A DNA stretch of 64,000 nt from Actinomycetota bacterium (lineage in GTDB: Bacteria > Actinomycetota > Acidimicrobiia > Acidimicrobiales > JAJPHD01), in the NCBI GenBank assembly GCA_021325455.1, contig JAJPHD010000009.1:105210-169209 (forward strand). The letters run 5' to 3'. Made by a program: the position numbers and the translations under genes. The notes under the pieces are model-generated. The model had not been told where the DNA came from. It saw only the letters and a program-made list of their open reading frames with translations, and searched no databases. Below, piece by piece: positions 17,771 to 25,768 of the stretch (positions are counted from its first letter, which is position 1; each line of letters opens with the position of its first letter).

Positions 17771-18622
17771 ATGACCAGCGCACCTTCCTCCCTACCCGCC
17801 CCGGTCTGGGTGAACGACCGCCTCGTCCCCGGCGAATCCGCCGGGGTCTCGGCCTTCGACCACGGGTTGGTCACCGGCGACGGCGCCTTCGAGACGGTCC
17901 TCATACGGGGAGGGGAGGCCTTCGCCCTTTCCCGGCACCTGGCCCGCCTGGCCCGCTCGCTGAAGGGACTGGGCCTGGACCCCCCGGCCGAGGACCTGGT
18001 CCGCCAGGCGTGCGCCGCCGTGCTCGGATCCTGCGGGCTGGACCAGGGCCGCTTGCGCATAACCGTCACGGGCGGTCCCGGGCCCCTCGGGTCCGACCGG
18101 GGCGAGGGGCCCCCCAGCCTGGTGGTGGCGGCCTCCCCCCTGGACCCACCGGCCCCCAGCGTGGCCGTGTCGGTGGTCCCCTGGCCGCGCAACGAGCGGG
18201 GGGCCCTGGCTGGCCTCAAGACCATCTCGTACGCGGAGAACGTGGTGGCCCTGGCCTATGCCCACGGACGAGGGGCCGGCGAGGCCGTCTTCGCCAACAC
18301 GGCGGGCCTGCTCTGCGAGGGCACCGGCTCCAACGTGTTCCTGGCCCAGGGGGGGCGCCTGACCACGCCCACCCTGGCCTCGGGCTGCCTGGACGGGGTG
18401 ACCAGGGCTCTGGTCCTCGAGTCATGCGAGAGTGCTCTCGAGCAGGACGTGCCCGTCGGCGCCCTGGCCGGCGCCGAGGAGGCCTTCCTCACCGGCACCA
18501 CCCGGGGCGTGCAGCCCATCGCCTCCGTGGACGGCACCCCTCTTCCTGCCTGCCCCGGGCCCCTCACCCGGGCCGCTGCGGACGCCTACGCCAGGCTGGT
18601 GGACGCCGGCTCGGACCCGTGA
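17771..18622 (+). CDS. Aminotransferase class IV (fold-type IV PLP enzyme)
   Basis: PLP enzyme of the branched-chain aminotransferase, D-amino-acid aminotransferase or aminodeoxychorismate lyase type, 283 residues. ATG 17771 is used since VWVNDRLVPGESAGVSAFDHG, the usual N-terminus, starts about 18 residues later. LKTISYAENVVALAYA contains the PLP-binding Lys; CEGTGSNVFLAQGG and LASGCLDGVTRALVLE are the usual cofactor phosphate and C-terminal motifs. The members of this family are not separable by these motifs, and the neighbours (acyl-CoA dehydrogenase, birA) do not decide between leucine/isoleucine metabolism and folate synthesis. Confidence 0.88.
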   Translation: MTSAPSSLPAPVWVNDRLVPGESAGVSAFDHGLVTGDGAFETVLIRGGEAFALSRHLARLARSLKGLGLDPPAEDLVRQACAAVLGSCGLDQGRLRITVTGGPGPLGSDRGEGPPSLVVAASPLDPPAPSVAVSVVPWPRNERGALAGLKTISYAENVVALAYAHGRGAGEAVFANTAGLLCEGTGSNVFLAQGGRLTTPTLASGCLDGVTRALVLESCESALEQDVPVGALAGAEEAFLTGTTRGVQPIASVDGTPLPACPGPLTRAAADAYARLVDAGSDP

Positions 18623-18673
18623 GGAGCTCCGGCCCTGCTCCCGTCCCGGGGAAGGCCCACGATCCGCCGGGCA

Positions 18674-18694
18674 CCGGCCGCGGGAAGCGGCCGG
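18674..18694. terminator. 8-bp GC hairpin between convergent genes
   Basis: CCGGCCGC, loop GGGAA, GCGGCCGG: a perfect 8-bp stem in the 99-bp gap between the aminotransferase and birA, which end towards each other. It can work in both directions. No T tract follows, as is common in high-GC actinobacteria, so its termination strength is unknown. Confidence 0.55.
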
Positions 18695-18721
18695 CATGCC
18701 CCCACGGCCCGGCGTACCGCC

Positions 18722-19513
18722 TCAGGCCGGTCTGAGGTGCACCACATCGCCCGCGGTGACGCGGCGCAGGCACACCCCCACGTCGATCAGCAGGTGGCCC
18801 TCGGGAGTGACGTCGGCCACGGTGCCGGTGAAGGTCTCGTCGACCAGGTCCACCCGCACCAACCGCCCCACGGTGGAGCAGCGCCGGCGGTACTCGCTGG
18901 CCTGGGCGGCCTGCCCGGAGAGATCCCGGAGGGCCTCGTAGCGGTCTTCCAGGGACGCGAGGAGGGAGGCGAGGAGGCGCTCCCGGTCCACCTCGAAGCC
19001 CACCAGCTGGCTGAGGGCCACGCCCCCTTCAGGGGGGCCGGCCTGGTCCGCGGGCCAGTTCACGTTGATCCCCGCACCCACCACCACCGCCTCCACCTGC
19101 CCCGAGACGGCCATCGCCTCGGCCAGGACCCCACCCAGCTTCCGCCCCCCCGCCAGCAGGTCGTTGGGCCACTTGAGGTCCGGGTCCACGCCGGCCTCCA
19201 CCCGGCAGGCGTCGGCGGCAGCCAGGGCCATCACCGCCGTGGCCAGGTAGAGGTGCTCGCCGTCCAGGGGGGGCCTCATGAGGACCGAGACCAGGAGGGA
19301 GGTCCCCGCCGGAGCCTCCCAGGTCCGCCCCAACCGCCCCCTGCCGGCCGTCTGGTGGTCAGCCACCGCCACCAGGCCTTCGGGGGCCCCCTCCCGGGCC
19401 CGGCTGATCAGCCAGGCGTTGGTGGAGTCGATCGAGCCGAACCGCCGGATGTCGCTGAACCGGGTGGCCCCGGGCTGCGATGTGGCGCCGGTGTCGGGCA
19501 TGGCGGTAACCAT
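18722..19513 (-). CDS. birA: Biotin-[acetyl-CoA-carboxylase] ligase
   Basis: Attaches biotin, through biotinyl-AMP, to the BCCP lysine of acyl-CoA carboxylases. 263 residues with [31 protein letters not shown] (the GRGRxGR adenylate loop), [19 protein letters not shown] and [11 protein letters not shown], the full set of class I BPL motifs. There is no N-terminal helix-turn-helix, so it is not a repressor of biotin genes. Its natural substrate is very probably the carboxylase subunit encoded divergently 44 bp away. Confidence 0.95.
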   Translation of the reverse strand: MVTAMPDTGATSQPGATRFSDIRRFGSIDSTNAWLISRAREGAPEGLVAVADHQTAGRGRLGRTWEAPAGTSLLVSVLMRPPLDGEHLYLATAVMALAAADACRVEAGVDPDLKWPNDLLAGGRKLGGVLAEAMAVSGQVEAVVVGAGINVNWPADQAGPPEGGVALSQLVGFEVDRERLLASLLASLEDRYEALRDLSGQAAQASEYRRRCSTVGRLVRVDLVDETFTGTVADVTPEGHLLIDVGVCLRRVTAGDVVHLRPA

Positions 19514-19557
19514 ATGACTGTGGGGATCGGTTCCCCACGCAGAGAAAGGCTGCTCGC

Positions 19558-21432
19558 GTGCTGACCAAGGTCCTCATCGCCAACCGGGGGGAAATAGCGG
19601 TGCGGGTGATCCGCACTGCTCGGGAGATGGGCATCCCGACGGTGGCCGTCTACTCAGAGCTGGACCGCGATGCCCTGCACGTGCGCCTGGCGGACGAGGC
19701 CTACGCCCTCGGAGGCCAGACGGCAGCCGAGAGCTACCTCAACACCGAGGCCATCTTGCAGGTGGCTTCCCGCAGCGGGGCCGATGCCATCCACCCCGGC
19801 TACGGCTTCCTGTCCGAGAACGCCGGCTTCGCCCGGGCCGTGCGGGAGGCAGGCCTGGTCTTCGTGGGGCCGCCCGCCGAGGCCATCGAGGTGATGGGGG
19901 ACAAGATCAGCTCCCGCCTGGCCGCTCAGCGGGCCCAGGTGGCCGGAGTGCCGGGGACGACAGAGGTGCTCACCTCGCCTGAGCAGGTCGTGGCCTTCGG
20001 CGAGAAGGCCGGGTGGCCGGTCGCCATCAAGGCTGCCTACGGCGGGGGGGGCAGGGGGATGCGGGTGGTGCCCGATGCCGCCGCCGCGCCAGCGGCGCTG
20101 GAGTCGGCCCAGCGGGAGGCCGAGAAGGCGTTCGGCCGGGGTGACAGCTACCTGGAGCGCTATCTCACCTGGCCCCGCCACATCGAGATGCAGGTGATCG
20201 CTGATACCCATGGCAACGTGCTGTGGTTGGGGGAGAGGGACTGCTCCTGCCAGCGACGGCACCAGAAGCTGGTCGAGGAGAGCCCCGCCCCCGGCTTCCC
20301 CGACGAGGTGCGCCAGGCGATGGGCGAGGCTGCGGTGCGGGTCTCCCGGGCCTGCGGCTACGTCAACGCCGGCACCGTGGAGTTCCTCTACCAGGACGGG
20401 GAGTTCTACTTCCTGGAGATGAACACCCGCCTCCAGGTGGAGCACCCCATCACGGAGATGGTCACGGGCCTGGACCTGGTGGCCCTGCAGCTCGAGGTGG
20501 CCGCCGGGGAACGGCTGGGTTTCACCCAGGAGGAGATCGCTCGGCGCGGGCATGCCATCGAGTGCCGCATCAATGCCGAGGACCCTGCCGGTGGGCGCTT
20601 CCTCCCCTCACCGGGGCGCATCACCCGCTTCCGGCGGGCCGACGGGCCCGGCGTGCGCACCGATGCCGGCTACGAGGCCGGTGACACCGTGAGCCAGTTC
20701 TACGACAACCTGGTGGCCAAGCTGGTGGTCTGGGCGCCGGACCGGGAGGCCGCCAGGCGGCGGATGCTCCGGGCGCTGGAGGAGACCGAGATCGAGGGGG
20801 TCGCCACCACCATCCCCGCCCACCGGGCCATCCTGTCCCACCCGGATTTCGCCGAAGGGCGCCACTCGACGCGCTGGGTCGAGGAGACCCTGGACCTCTC
20901 CGGCGTCTCGGCCGGGGCGGGGGCCTCCGTCTCGGCCCCGACTGCACCGAGGAGCACACCCGGCGGCGGCGACCAGGCGCCCGAGGAGGAGCCCCGGGTC
21001 CTGCGCCAGGTGGAGGCCGAGGTCGATGGCCGGCGCTACCAGGTCCGCCTGTGGGTCCCTGCCGCGGACGGGGGCAGCCCGGGACCGGCGACGTCCCCCG
21101 GCCGGGCGGCGGGCACGTCGGCGCCCGGCCGGGCGGGGACGCGTCCCGCCGGGCGGGGCGGGACGGGGCGGGCCGCCCAGGGCGGTGCAGGGCGGTCCTC
21201 CCGGGACGGGGCGGCCGGCAGCGGGACCGTGACCGTCCCCATGCAGGGCACGATCGTGAAGATCCTGGTCTCTGTGGGCGACCCGGTGGAGGTGGGCCAG
21301 ACCGTCTGCGTGCTGGAGGCCATGAAGATGGAGAACGCCATCCCCGCCGAGAGGGCAGGGACGGTGCAGGAGGTAAGGGTGTCGGCCGGGGACGCTGTAG
21401 GCCCAGGCGACGTGATAGCGGTCATCTCATAG
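19558..21432 (+). CDS. Acetyl/propionyl-CoA carboxylase alpha subunit (biotin carboxylase plus BCCP)
   Basis: Carboxylates its own biotin with bicarbonate and ATP, then passes CO2 to a beta subunit encoded outside the window. 624 residues from GTG 19558 ([17 protein letters not shown]). The biotin carboxylase domain covers about 1-447, with [14 protein letters not shown], the ATP-grasp glycine loop [14 protein letters not shown], and [21 protein letters not shown] low-complexity Ala/Gly/Arg linker runs from about 455 to 555. The BCCP domain closes the protein, with the biotinylated Lys590 in EAMKMEN. It is AccA3-like by architecture. Acetyl- versus propionyl-CoA is set by the beta subunit; the nearby mutase makes propionyl-CoA metabolism plausible. 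Confidence 0.93.
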   Translation: MLTKVLIANRGEIAVRVIRTAREMGIPTVAVYSELDRDALHVRLADEAYALGGQTAAESYLNTEAILQVASRSGADAIHPGYGFLSENAGFARAVREAGLVFVGPPAEAIEVMGDKISSRLAAQRAQVAGVPGTTEVLTSPEQVVAFGEKAGWPVAIKAAYGGGGRGMRVVPDAAAAPAALESAQREAEKAFGRGDSYLERYLTWPRHIEMQVIADTHGNVLWLGERDCSCQRRHQKLVEESPAPGFPDEVRQAMGEAAVRVSRACGYVNAGTVEFLYQDGEFYFLEMNTRLQVEHPITEMVTGLDLVALQLEVAAGERLGFTQEEIARRGHAIECRINAEDPAGGRFLPSPGRITRFRRADGPGVRTDAGYEAGDTVSQFYDNLVAKLVVWAPDREAARRRMLRALEETEIEGVATTIPAHRAILSHPDFAEGRHSTRWVEETLDLSGVSAGAGASVSAPTAPRSTPGGGDQAPEEEPRVLRQVEAEVDGRRYQVRLWVPAADGGSPGPATSPGRAAGTSAPGRAGTRPAGRGGTGRAAQGGAGRSSRDGAAGSGTVTVPMQGTIVKILVSVGDPVEVGQTVCVLEAMKMENAIPAERAGTVQEVRVSAGDAVGPGDVIAVIS

Positions 21433-21436
21433 GAGG
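21431..21436 (+). promoter_or_regulatory. Shine-Dalgarno AGGAGG deciding the M20 start
   Basis: A perfect AGGAGG directly after the carboxylase stop and 4 nt before GTG 21441. It supports GTG 21441 as the start of the amidohydrolase, in preference to the longer open frame that runs back through the carboxylase. Confidence 0.75.
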
Positions 21437-21440
21437 CGCA

Positions 21441-22625
21441 GTGGCAAGCACGCAGGACGTGACGGGCATGCAGGCCAAGGAGGCGGCCCGCGAGAGGGTG
21501 GACCGGGACCTGGAGGGGCTGCTCACCCTCAGCCACACCCTCCACCAGCACCCCGAGCTGGCCTTCGAGGAGGAACGCTCGGCGGCATGGGTGGCCGAGG
21601 CCCTGGCCACCGGAGGGTTCCAGGTGGAGGCCGGCGTCTGCGACCTGCCTACCGCCTTCGTGGCCACCGCCGGGTCCGGCCCCCTGGTGCTGGCAATCTG
21701 CGCCGAGTACGACGCCCTGCCGGGCATCGGCCACGCCTGTGGGCACAACATCATCGCCGCCGCCGCCGTGGGGGCGGGGCTGGCCCTCGCCCCCCTGGCC
21801 GACGAGCTGGGGATGACGGTGAAGGTCATGGGGACCCCGGCCGAAGAGGGTGGAGGGGGCAAGATCCTGATGCTGGAGCGGGGAGCCTTCGCCGGGGTCA
21901 ATGCGGCCATGATGGTGCACCCTGCCCCCATCGAGGAGCTCCAGATGCGCTGCCTCGCCGTCTCCCATCTCGACATCCGCTATACGGGGAAGTCGGCACA
22001 CGCCTCCGCCTACCCCGAGCAAGGCATCAACGCCGCCGACGCCCTGACCGTGGCCCAGGTGGCCATTGGGTTGCTGCGCCAGCACCTGCGCCCCGGGGAC
22101 CAGGTGCACGGGATCGTCACCGACGGAGGGGATGCCCCCAACGTCATCCCGGCCCGCAGCACCGCCCAGTACCTCGTGCGCAGCCCCTCGCTGGCCGCCC
22201 TGGCCGAGGTGGAGCCCAGGGTGCGGCGCTGCTTCGAGGCCGGTGCACTGGCCACCGGGGCGAGCCTGGAGATCACTCCCCTCTCACCGCCCTACTCCGA
22301 GTTCCGGTCCGACGACGAGATCGCCTCCTGCTACAAGCGCAACGCCGAGGCCCTGGGCCGCAGCTTCCCGGAACTGCCCGACCGTCCCATGGGGGGATCG
22401 ACCGACATGGCCAATGTCTCCCTTGCCATGCCCGCCATACACCCCATGGTGGGCATCGACTCCCTGCCCGCCGTCAACCACCAGCCCGAGTTCGCCGCGG
22501 CCACGGTGACCCCGGCGGGCGACCGGGCGGTGCGGGACGGGGCGCTGGCCATGGCCTGGACGGCCATCGACCTGGCCTCGTCACCCGGCCTGCGCCGGCG
22601 GCTGGAGGCCAGGGCGGCGCAGTAG
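21441..22625 (+). CDS. M20 family amidohydrolase (AbgA/ACY1L2 type)
   Basis: Di-zinc or di-manganese amidohydrolase of 394 residues that removes an acyl or peptide-like group from an amino acid. It has LHQHPELAFEE, CAEYDALPGIGHACGHNIIA (metal ligands and bridging Asp), MGTPAEEGGGGKILML with the catalytic Glu pair, MMVHPAP, and the dimerisation domain GKSAHASAYPEQGINAADA. The closest subfamily by motif is that of aminobenzoyl-glutamate hydrolase subunit A and PM20D2. It starts 8 nt after the carboxylase and is co-transcribed with it. In mycobacteria related genes (amiA1, amiB1) lie next to lpdA, which is also the next gene here. Substrate unknown. Confidence 0.88.
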   Translation: MASTQDVTGMQAKEAARERVDRDLEGLLTLSHTLHQHPELAFEEERSAAWVAEALATGGFQVEAGVCDLPTAFVATAGSGPLVLAICAEYDALPGIGHACGHNIIAAAAVGAGLALAPLADELGMTVKVMGTPAEEGGGGKILMLERGAFAGVNAAMMVHPAPIEELQMRCLAVSHLDIRYTGKSAHASAYPEQGINAADALTVAQVAIGLLRQHLRPGDQVHGIVTDGGDAPNVIPARSTAQYLVRSPSLAALAEVEPRVRRCFEAGALATGASLEITPLSPPYSEFRSDDEIASCYKRNAEALGRSFPELPDRPMGGSTDMANVSLAMPAIHPMVGIDSLPAVNHQPEFAAATVTPAGDRAVRDGALAMAWTAIDLASSPGLRRRLEARAAQ

Positions 22626-22633
22626 GGGGCGGC

Positions 22634-23998
22634 CTACTCGGCGGCGTCGGCCAGGGCCTCGGCCAGGGCCGGGTGGACCAGCAGGCTCTCCACGATGTCG
22701 GTCACCTGCAGATGGGCGGTGACGGCGAGGGCCAGGACCGAGATCAGCTCGGCAGCGTTCTTGCCCACGATGGAGCCGCCCAGCACGATCCCGGTGGCGG
22801 GGTCGGACAGGATCTTCACGAAGCCCCTGGCATCCCCGTCTATGAGGGCCCGGGCATTGGCGGCGAAGGGGACCTTGGTGACCCTGAGCTTGCGGCCCTC
22901 GGCAAAGGCCTCGGCCTCGGCCAGGCCCACGTCGGCGATCTCGGGCTCGGTGAAGATGGCGCTGGCCGCCTTGTCGTAGTCCAGATGGCGGTGGGCCCGG
23001 GTGTGCAGGCCCATCACGTGCTCCGCCACCTTGCGCCCCTGGGCGTAGCCGACCGAGGCCAGCGGCAGCTTTCCTGACACGTCCCCCGCCGCGTAGATGT
23101 GGCTCACGTTGGTCTGGCAATGCTGATTGACAGGGATGTAGCCGGCCTCGTTCACCCGGACACCGGCGGAGGCCAGCCCCAGGCCGTCGGAGTTGGGGAC
23201 CGAGCCGATGGCGAGCAGGGCATGGGACCCCTCCGCCATCCGGCCGTCACTGCAGCGCACGACCACGCCCTCGTCCGTCCGGTCGATGCCGACCGCCCGG
23301 GCCCCCTTGAAGAGGGTGACGCCGCGCCGAAGGAAGTCCGCCTCCAGGGCCGCGGCCACCTCGGGGTCCTTCTGGGGGAGGACCTGCTGGCGGCTCACGA
23401 TGAGCGTGACCTCGGAGCCGAGCGACCGGAACATGTGCACGAACTCCACGCCGGTCACCCCGGAGCCGATGACGACCAGGTGCCTGGGGATCTGGGGAGG
23501 AGGGTAGGCCTGACGGGTGACCAGGACCCGCTCGCCGTCCGCCTCGGCCCAGTCCGGGGTGCGGGGACGGCTACCCGTGGCCACCAGCACGGCATCGGCC
23601 TCCAGCTCGACGGGCCCCTCCTCGGCGGTGTCCACGAGCACCTCCTGGGCCGACTTGAAGACGCCGGCGCCCCGGACGACGCGCACCCCCTGACTGGCCA
23701 TGAGCTCGGTGGCAGACCGCTCCAGGTGGCCGGTGATGCGGTCGATCCGTTCCCTCAGGACCTGGAGGTCCAAGCGGGCGTCGAGGTCGCACAGGCCCAT
23801 GGACGAAGCCCGCCGGACCAGCGACATCAAGCCGCCCGTGGAGATCATGGCCTTAGAGGGGATGCAGTTCCACAGGTTGGCCGACCCGCCGATCACATCC
23901 CTCTCGACCAGGGTCACCTCCGCCCCCATGCGGGCGGCGTGGGTGGCGGCCTGGACGCCAGCGGGACCGGCGCCGAGGATCACGAACCGGACGGGCAC
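22634..23998 (-). CDS. lpdA: LpdA-like NAD(P)H:quinone reductase (disulfide oxidoreductase family, one redox Cys lost)
   Basis: FAD/NAD flavoprotein of 454 residues. N-terminal FAD loop VILGAGPAGVQAATHAA, second nucleotide loop VVIGSGVTGVEFVHMFRSLG, and IYAAGDVSGKLPLASVGYAQG. The active-site segment reads GGSANLWNCIPSK: only Cys45 is present and Ala40 stands at the position of the first redox Cys, so the usual CxxxxC disulfide cannot form. The C-terminal His-Glu motif is changed to HPALAE. The same loss of the disulfide characterises M. tuberculosis LpdA (Rv3303c), a quinone reductase rather than a lipoamide dehydrogenase. A separate, intact lpd is at 45400. It converges on the M20 gene with 8 nt between stops. 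Confidence 0.88.
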   Translation of the reverse strand: MPVRFVILGAGPAGVQAATHAARMGAEVTLVERDVIGGSANLWNCIPSKAMISTGGLMSLVRRASSMGLCDLDARLDLQVLRERIDRITGHLERSATELMASQGVRVVRGAGVFKSAQEVLVDTAEEGPVELEADAVLVATGSRPRTPDWAEADGERVLVTRQAYPPPQIPRHLVVIGSGVTGVEFVHMFRSLGSEVTLIVSRQQVLPQKDPEVAAALEADFLRRGVTLFKGARAVGIDRTDEGVVVRCSDGRMAEGSHALLAIGSVPNSDGLGLASAGVRVNEAGYIPVNQHCQTNVSHIYAAGDVSGKLPLASVGYAQGRKVAEHVMGLHTRAHRHLDYDKAASAIFTEPEIADVGLAEAEAFAEGRKLRVTKVPFAANARALIDGDARGFVKILSDPATGIVLGGSIVGKNAAELISVLALAVTAHLQVTDIVESLLVHPALAEALADAAE

Positions 23999-24062
23999 AC
24001 CAGAGAGGTTACTAACCAGGCTCCGGAGGTGACCGGTCCCGGCCGGGGCCGGGCCGGCCTGG

Positions 24063-24083
24063 CCCCGGGGGTGACCCCCGGGG
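24063..24083. terminator. Perfect 9-bp inverted repeat downstream of the mutase
   Basis: CCCCGGGGG, loop TGA, CCCCCGGGG. It lies 7 nt beyond the mutase stop (minus strand) and 64 nt upstream of lpdA, so it probably separates the two transcripts. There is no T tract. The extreme stem makes it a good candidate terminator, though a role in lpdA control is not excluded. Confidence 0.55.
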
Positions 24084-24090
24084 TCGAGGG

Positions 24091-25668
24091 CTAGCGGGCG
24101 GGCTGGTAGACCCCGAAGGCCTCTCGCAGCACGTCGCTCACCTCCCCCAGGGTCGCCCGGAGGCGCAGGGCCTCCTTCATGGGCACGAGCAGGTTGGCGC
24201 TGCCCCGGGCGGCGGCGGCCACGTCGGCCAGGGCTGTGTTCACCCGCTCCTGGTCCCGCGAGGCCCGCAGCTCCCCCACCCGCTTGCGCTGGGCATCCTG
24301 GAGGGCGGGGTCGAGCGGGAAGACCTCGGGGGCCTCAGGCGCCTCCTCCACGTAGCGGTTGACGCCCACCACCACCACCTCCCCATCCTCGACGGCCTGG
24401 GCGTAGGAGTAGGCAGCCTGCTCGATCTCCTCCTGCATGAAGCCGGCCTCGATGGCCGCCACCGCCCCTCCCATCTCACCTATGCGGTCAAGGTAGGCAG
24501 AGGCCCGTGCCTCGACCTCGTCGGTGAGGGCCTCCACGTACCAGGAGCCGCCCAGGGGATCGGCGGTGTCGGTCAGCCCGCTCTCGTGGGCGATCACCTG
24601 CTGGGTGCGCAAAGCGAGCTTGGCCGCCCTCTCGGTGGGCAGGCCGAGAGCCTCGTCGAAGCTGTTGGTGTGGAGGCTCTGGGTGCCGCCCAGGACCGCC
24701 GCCATGGCCTGGACGGTGGTGCGCACCACGTTCACCTCGGGCTGCTGGGCCGTGAGCGTCGACCCACCCGTCTGGGTGTGGAAGCGGAGGCGCTTGGACC
24801 TCTCGTCCCTGGCCCCGAAGCGCTCCGCCATGATCCTGGCCCACATGCGCCTGGCAGCCCGGTACTTGGCCACCTCCTCGAACAGGTTGTTGTGGGCGTT
24901 CCAGAAGAAGCTGAGCCTGGGGGCGAAGTCGTCCACGTCCAGCCCGGCCGCCAGGGCCGCCTCCACGTAGGCGATGCCGTTGGCAAGGGTGAAGGCCACC
25001 TCCTGGACGGCCGTGGACCCCGCTTCCCTGATGTGGTAGCCCGAGATCGAGATGGTGTTCCACGAGGGCAGGTGCTCGGCGCAGTAGGCGAAGGTGTCGG
25101 TGACCAGGCGCATCGAGGCCCGGGGCGGGTAGATGTAGGTCCCCCGGGCCACGTACTCCTTCAGGATGTCGTTCTGTATCGTCCCGCCCAGGCGGGCGGG
25201 GTCGAACCCCCTCTCCTCGGCCACCAGCTCGTAGAGCAGGAGCAGGATGGCAGCGGTGGCATTGATGGTCATGGAGGTCGTGACCCGGTCGAGGGGCAGG
25301 CCGTCCAGCAGGACCCGCATGTCCTCGATGGAGTCGATGGCCACCCCCACCTTGCCGACCTCGCCCTCCGCCCTCGGGTGGTCGGAGTCGTAACCCATCT
25401 GGGTGGGCAGGTCGAAGGCGCAGGAAAGCCCGGTCTGGCCCGCCTCCAGCAAGAACTTGAAGCGCCGGTTGGTGGCCTCGGCGGTGCCGAAGCCGGCGTA
25501 CTGGTGCATGGTCCAAAGACGCCCCCGGTACATGTCGGGGTAGATGCCCCTGGTGTACGGGGGCTCTCCCGGGCGGCCCACCCGTCGGGCAGGGTCCCAG
25601 CCGGGCGGGAACCCCGGCCCGTACACGGCCTGCACCTCGATGCCCGAGGGGGTGCGGCGCTCGCCCAT
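24091..25668 (-). CDS. Methylmalonyl-CoA mutase, catalytic (large) subunit without B12 domain
   Basis: Catalytic TIM-barrel of an adenosylcobalamin acyl-CoA mutase, 525 residues. The substrate-pocket residues known from P. shermanii MCM are all present at a constant offset of 32: Arg50, Thr53 and Tyr57 in [12 protein letters not shown] (R82, T85, Y89), Thr163, Gln165 and Arg175 in [13 protein letters not shown] (T195, Q197, R207), and His212 in SGYHIREAG (H244). Isobutyryl-CoA mutases carry Phe and Gln at the Y89 and R207 sites, so methylmalonyl-CoA or a close dicarboxylyl-CoA is the likely substrate. The cobalamin-binding domain (DxHxxG) is missing and must come from a separate small subunit not in the window. 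The PduO-type adenosyltransferase at 33182 could supply the cofactor. Confidence 0.92.
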   Translation of the reverse strand: MGERRTPSGIEVQAVYGPGFPPGWDPARRVGRPGEPPYTRGIYPDMYRGRLWTMHQYAGFGTAEATNRRFKFLLEAGQTGLSCAFDLPTQMGYDSDHPRAEGEVGKVGVAIDSIEDMRVLLDGLPLDRVTTSMTINATAAILLLLYELVAEERGFDPARLGGTIQNDILKEYVARGTYIYPPRASMRLVTDTFAYCAEHLPSWNTISISGYHIREAGSTAVQEVAFTLANGIAYVEAALAAGLDVDDFAPRLSFFWNAHNNLFEEVAKYRAARRMWARIMAERFGARDERSKRLRFHTQTGGSTLTAQQPEVNVVRTTVQAMAAVLGGTQSLHTNSFDEALGLPTERAAKLALRTQQVIAHESGLTDTADPLGGSWYVEALTDEVEARASAYLDRIGEMGGAVAAIEAGFMQEEIEQAAYSYAQAVEDGEVVVVGVNRYVEEAPEAPEVFPLDPALQDAQRKRVGELRASRDQERVNTALADVAAAARGSANLLVPMKEALRLRATLGEVSDVLREAFGVYQPAR

Positions 25669-25768
25669 GGGCCAGAGCCTATGACGGCGCCAGGGTGCCG
25701 GTATGGGTCAGGGCTGAGGCCAGCGCGGGTGACCAGGGCGCCGGGCGCCGGCGTAGGCTCGGCCCCTC

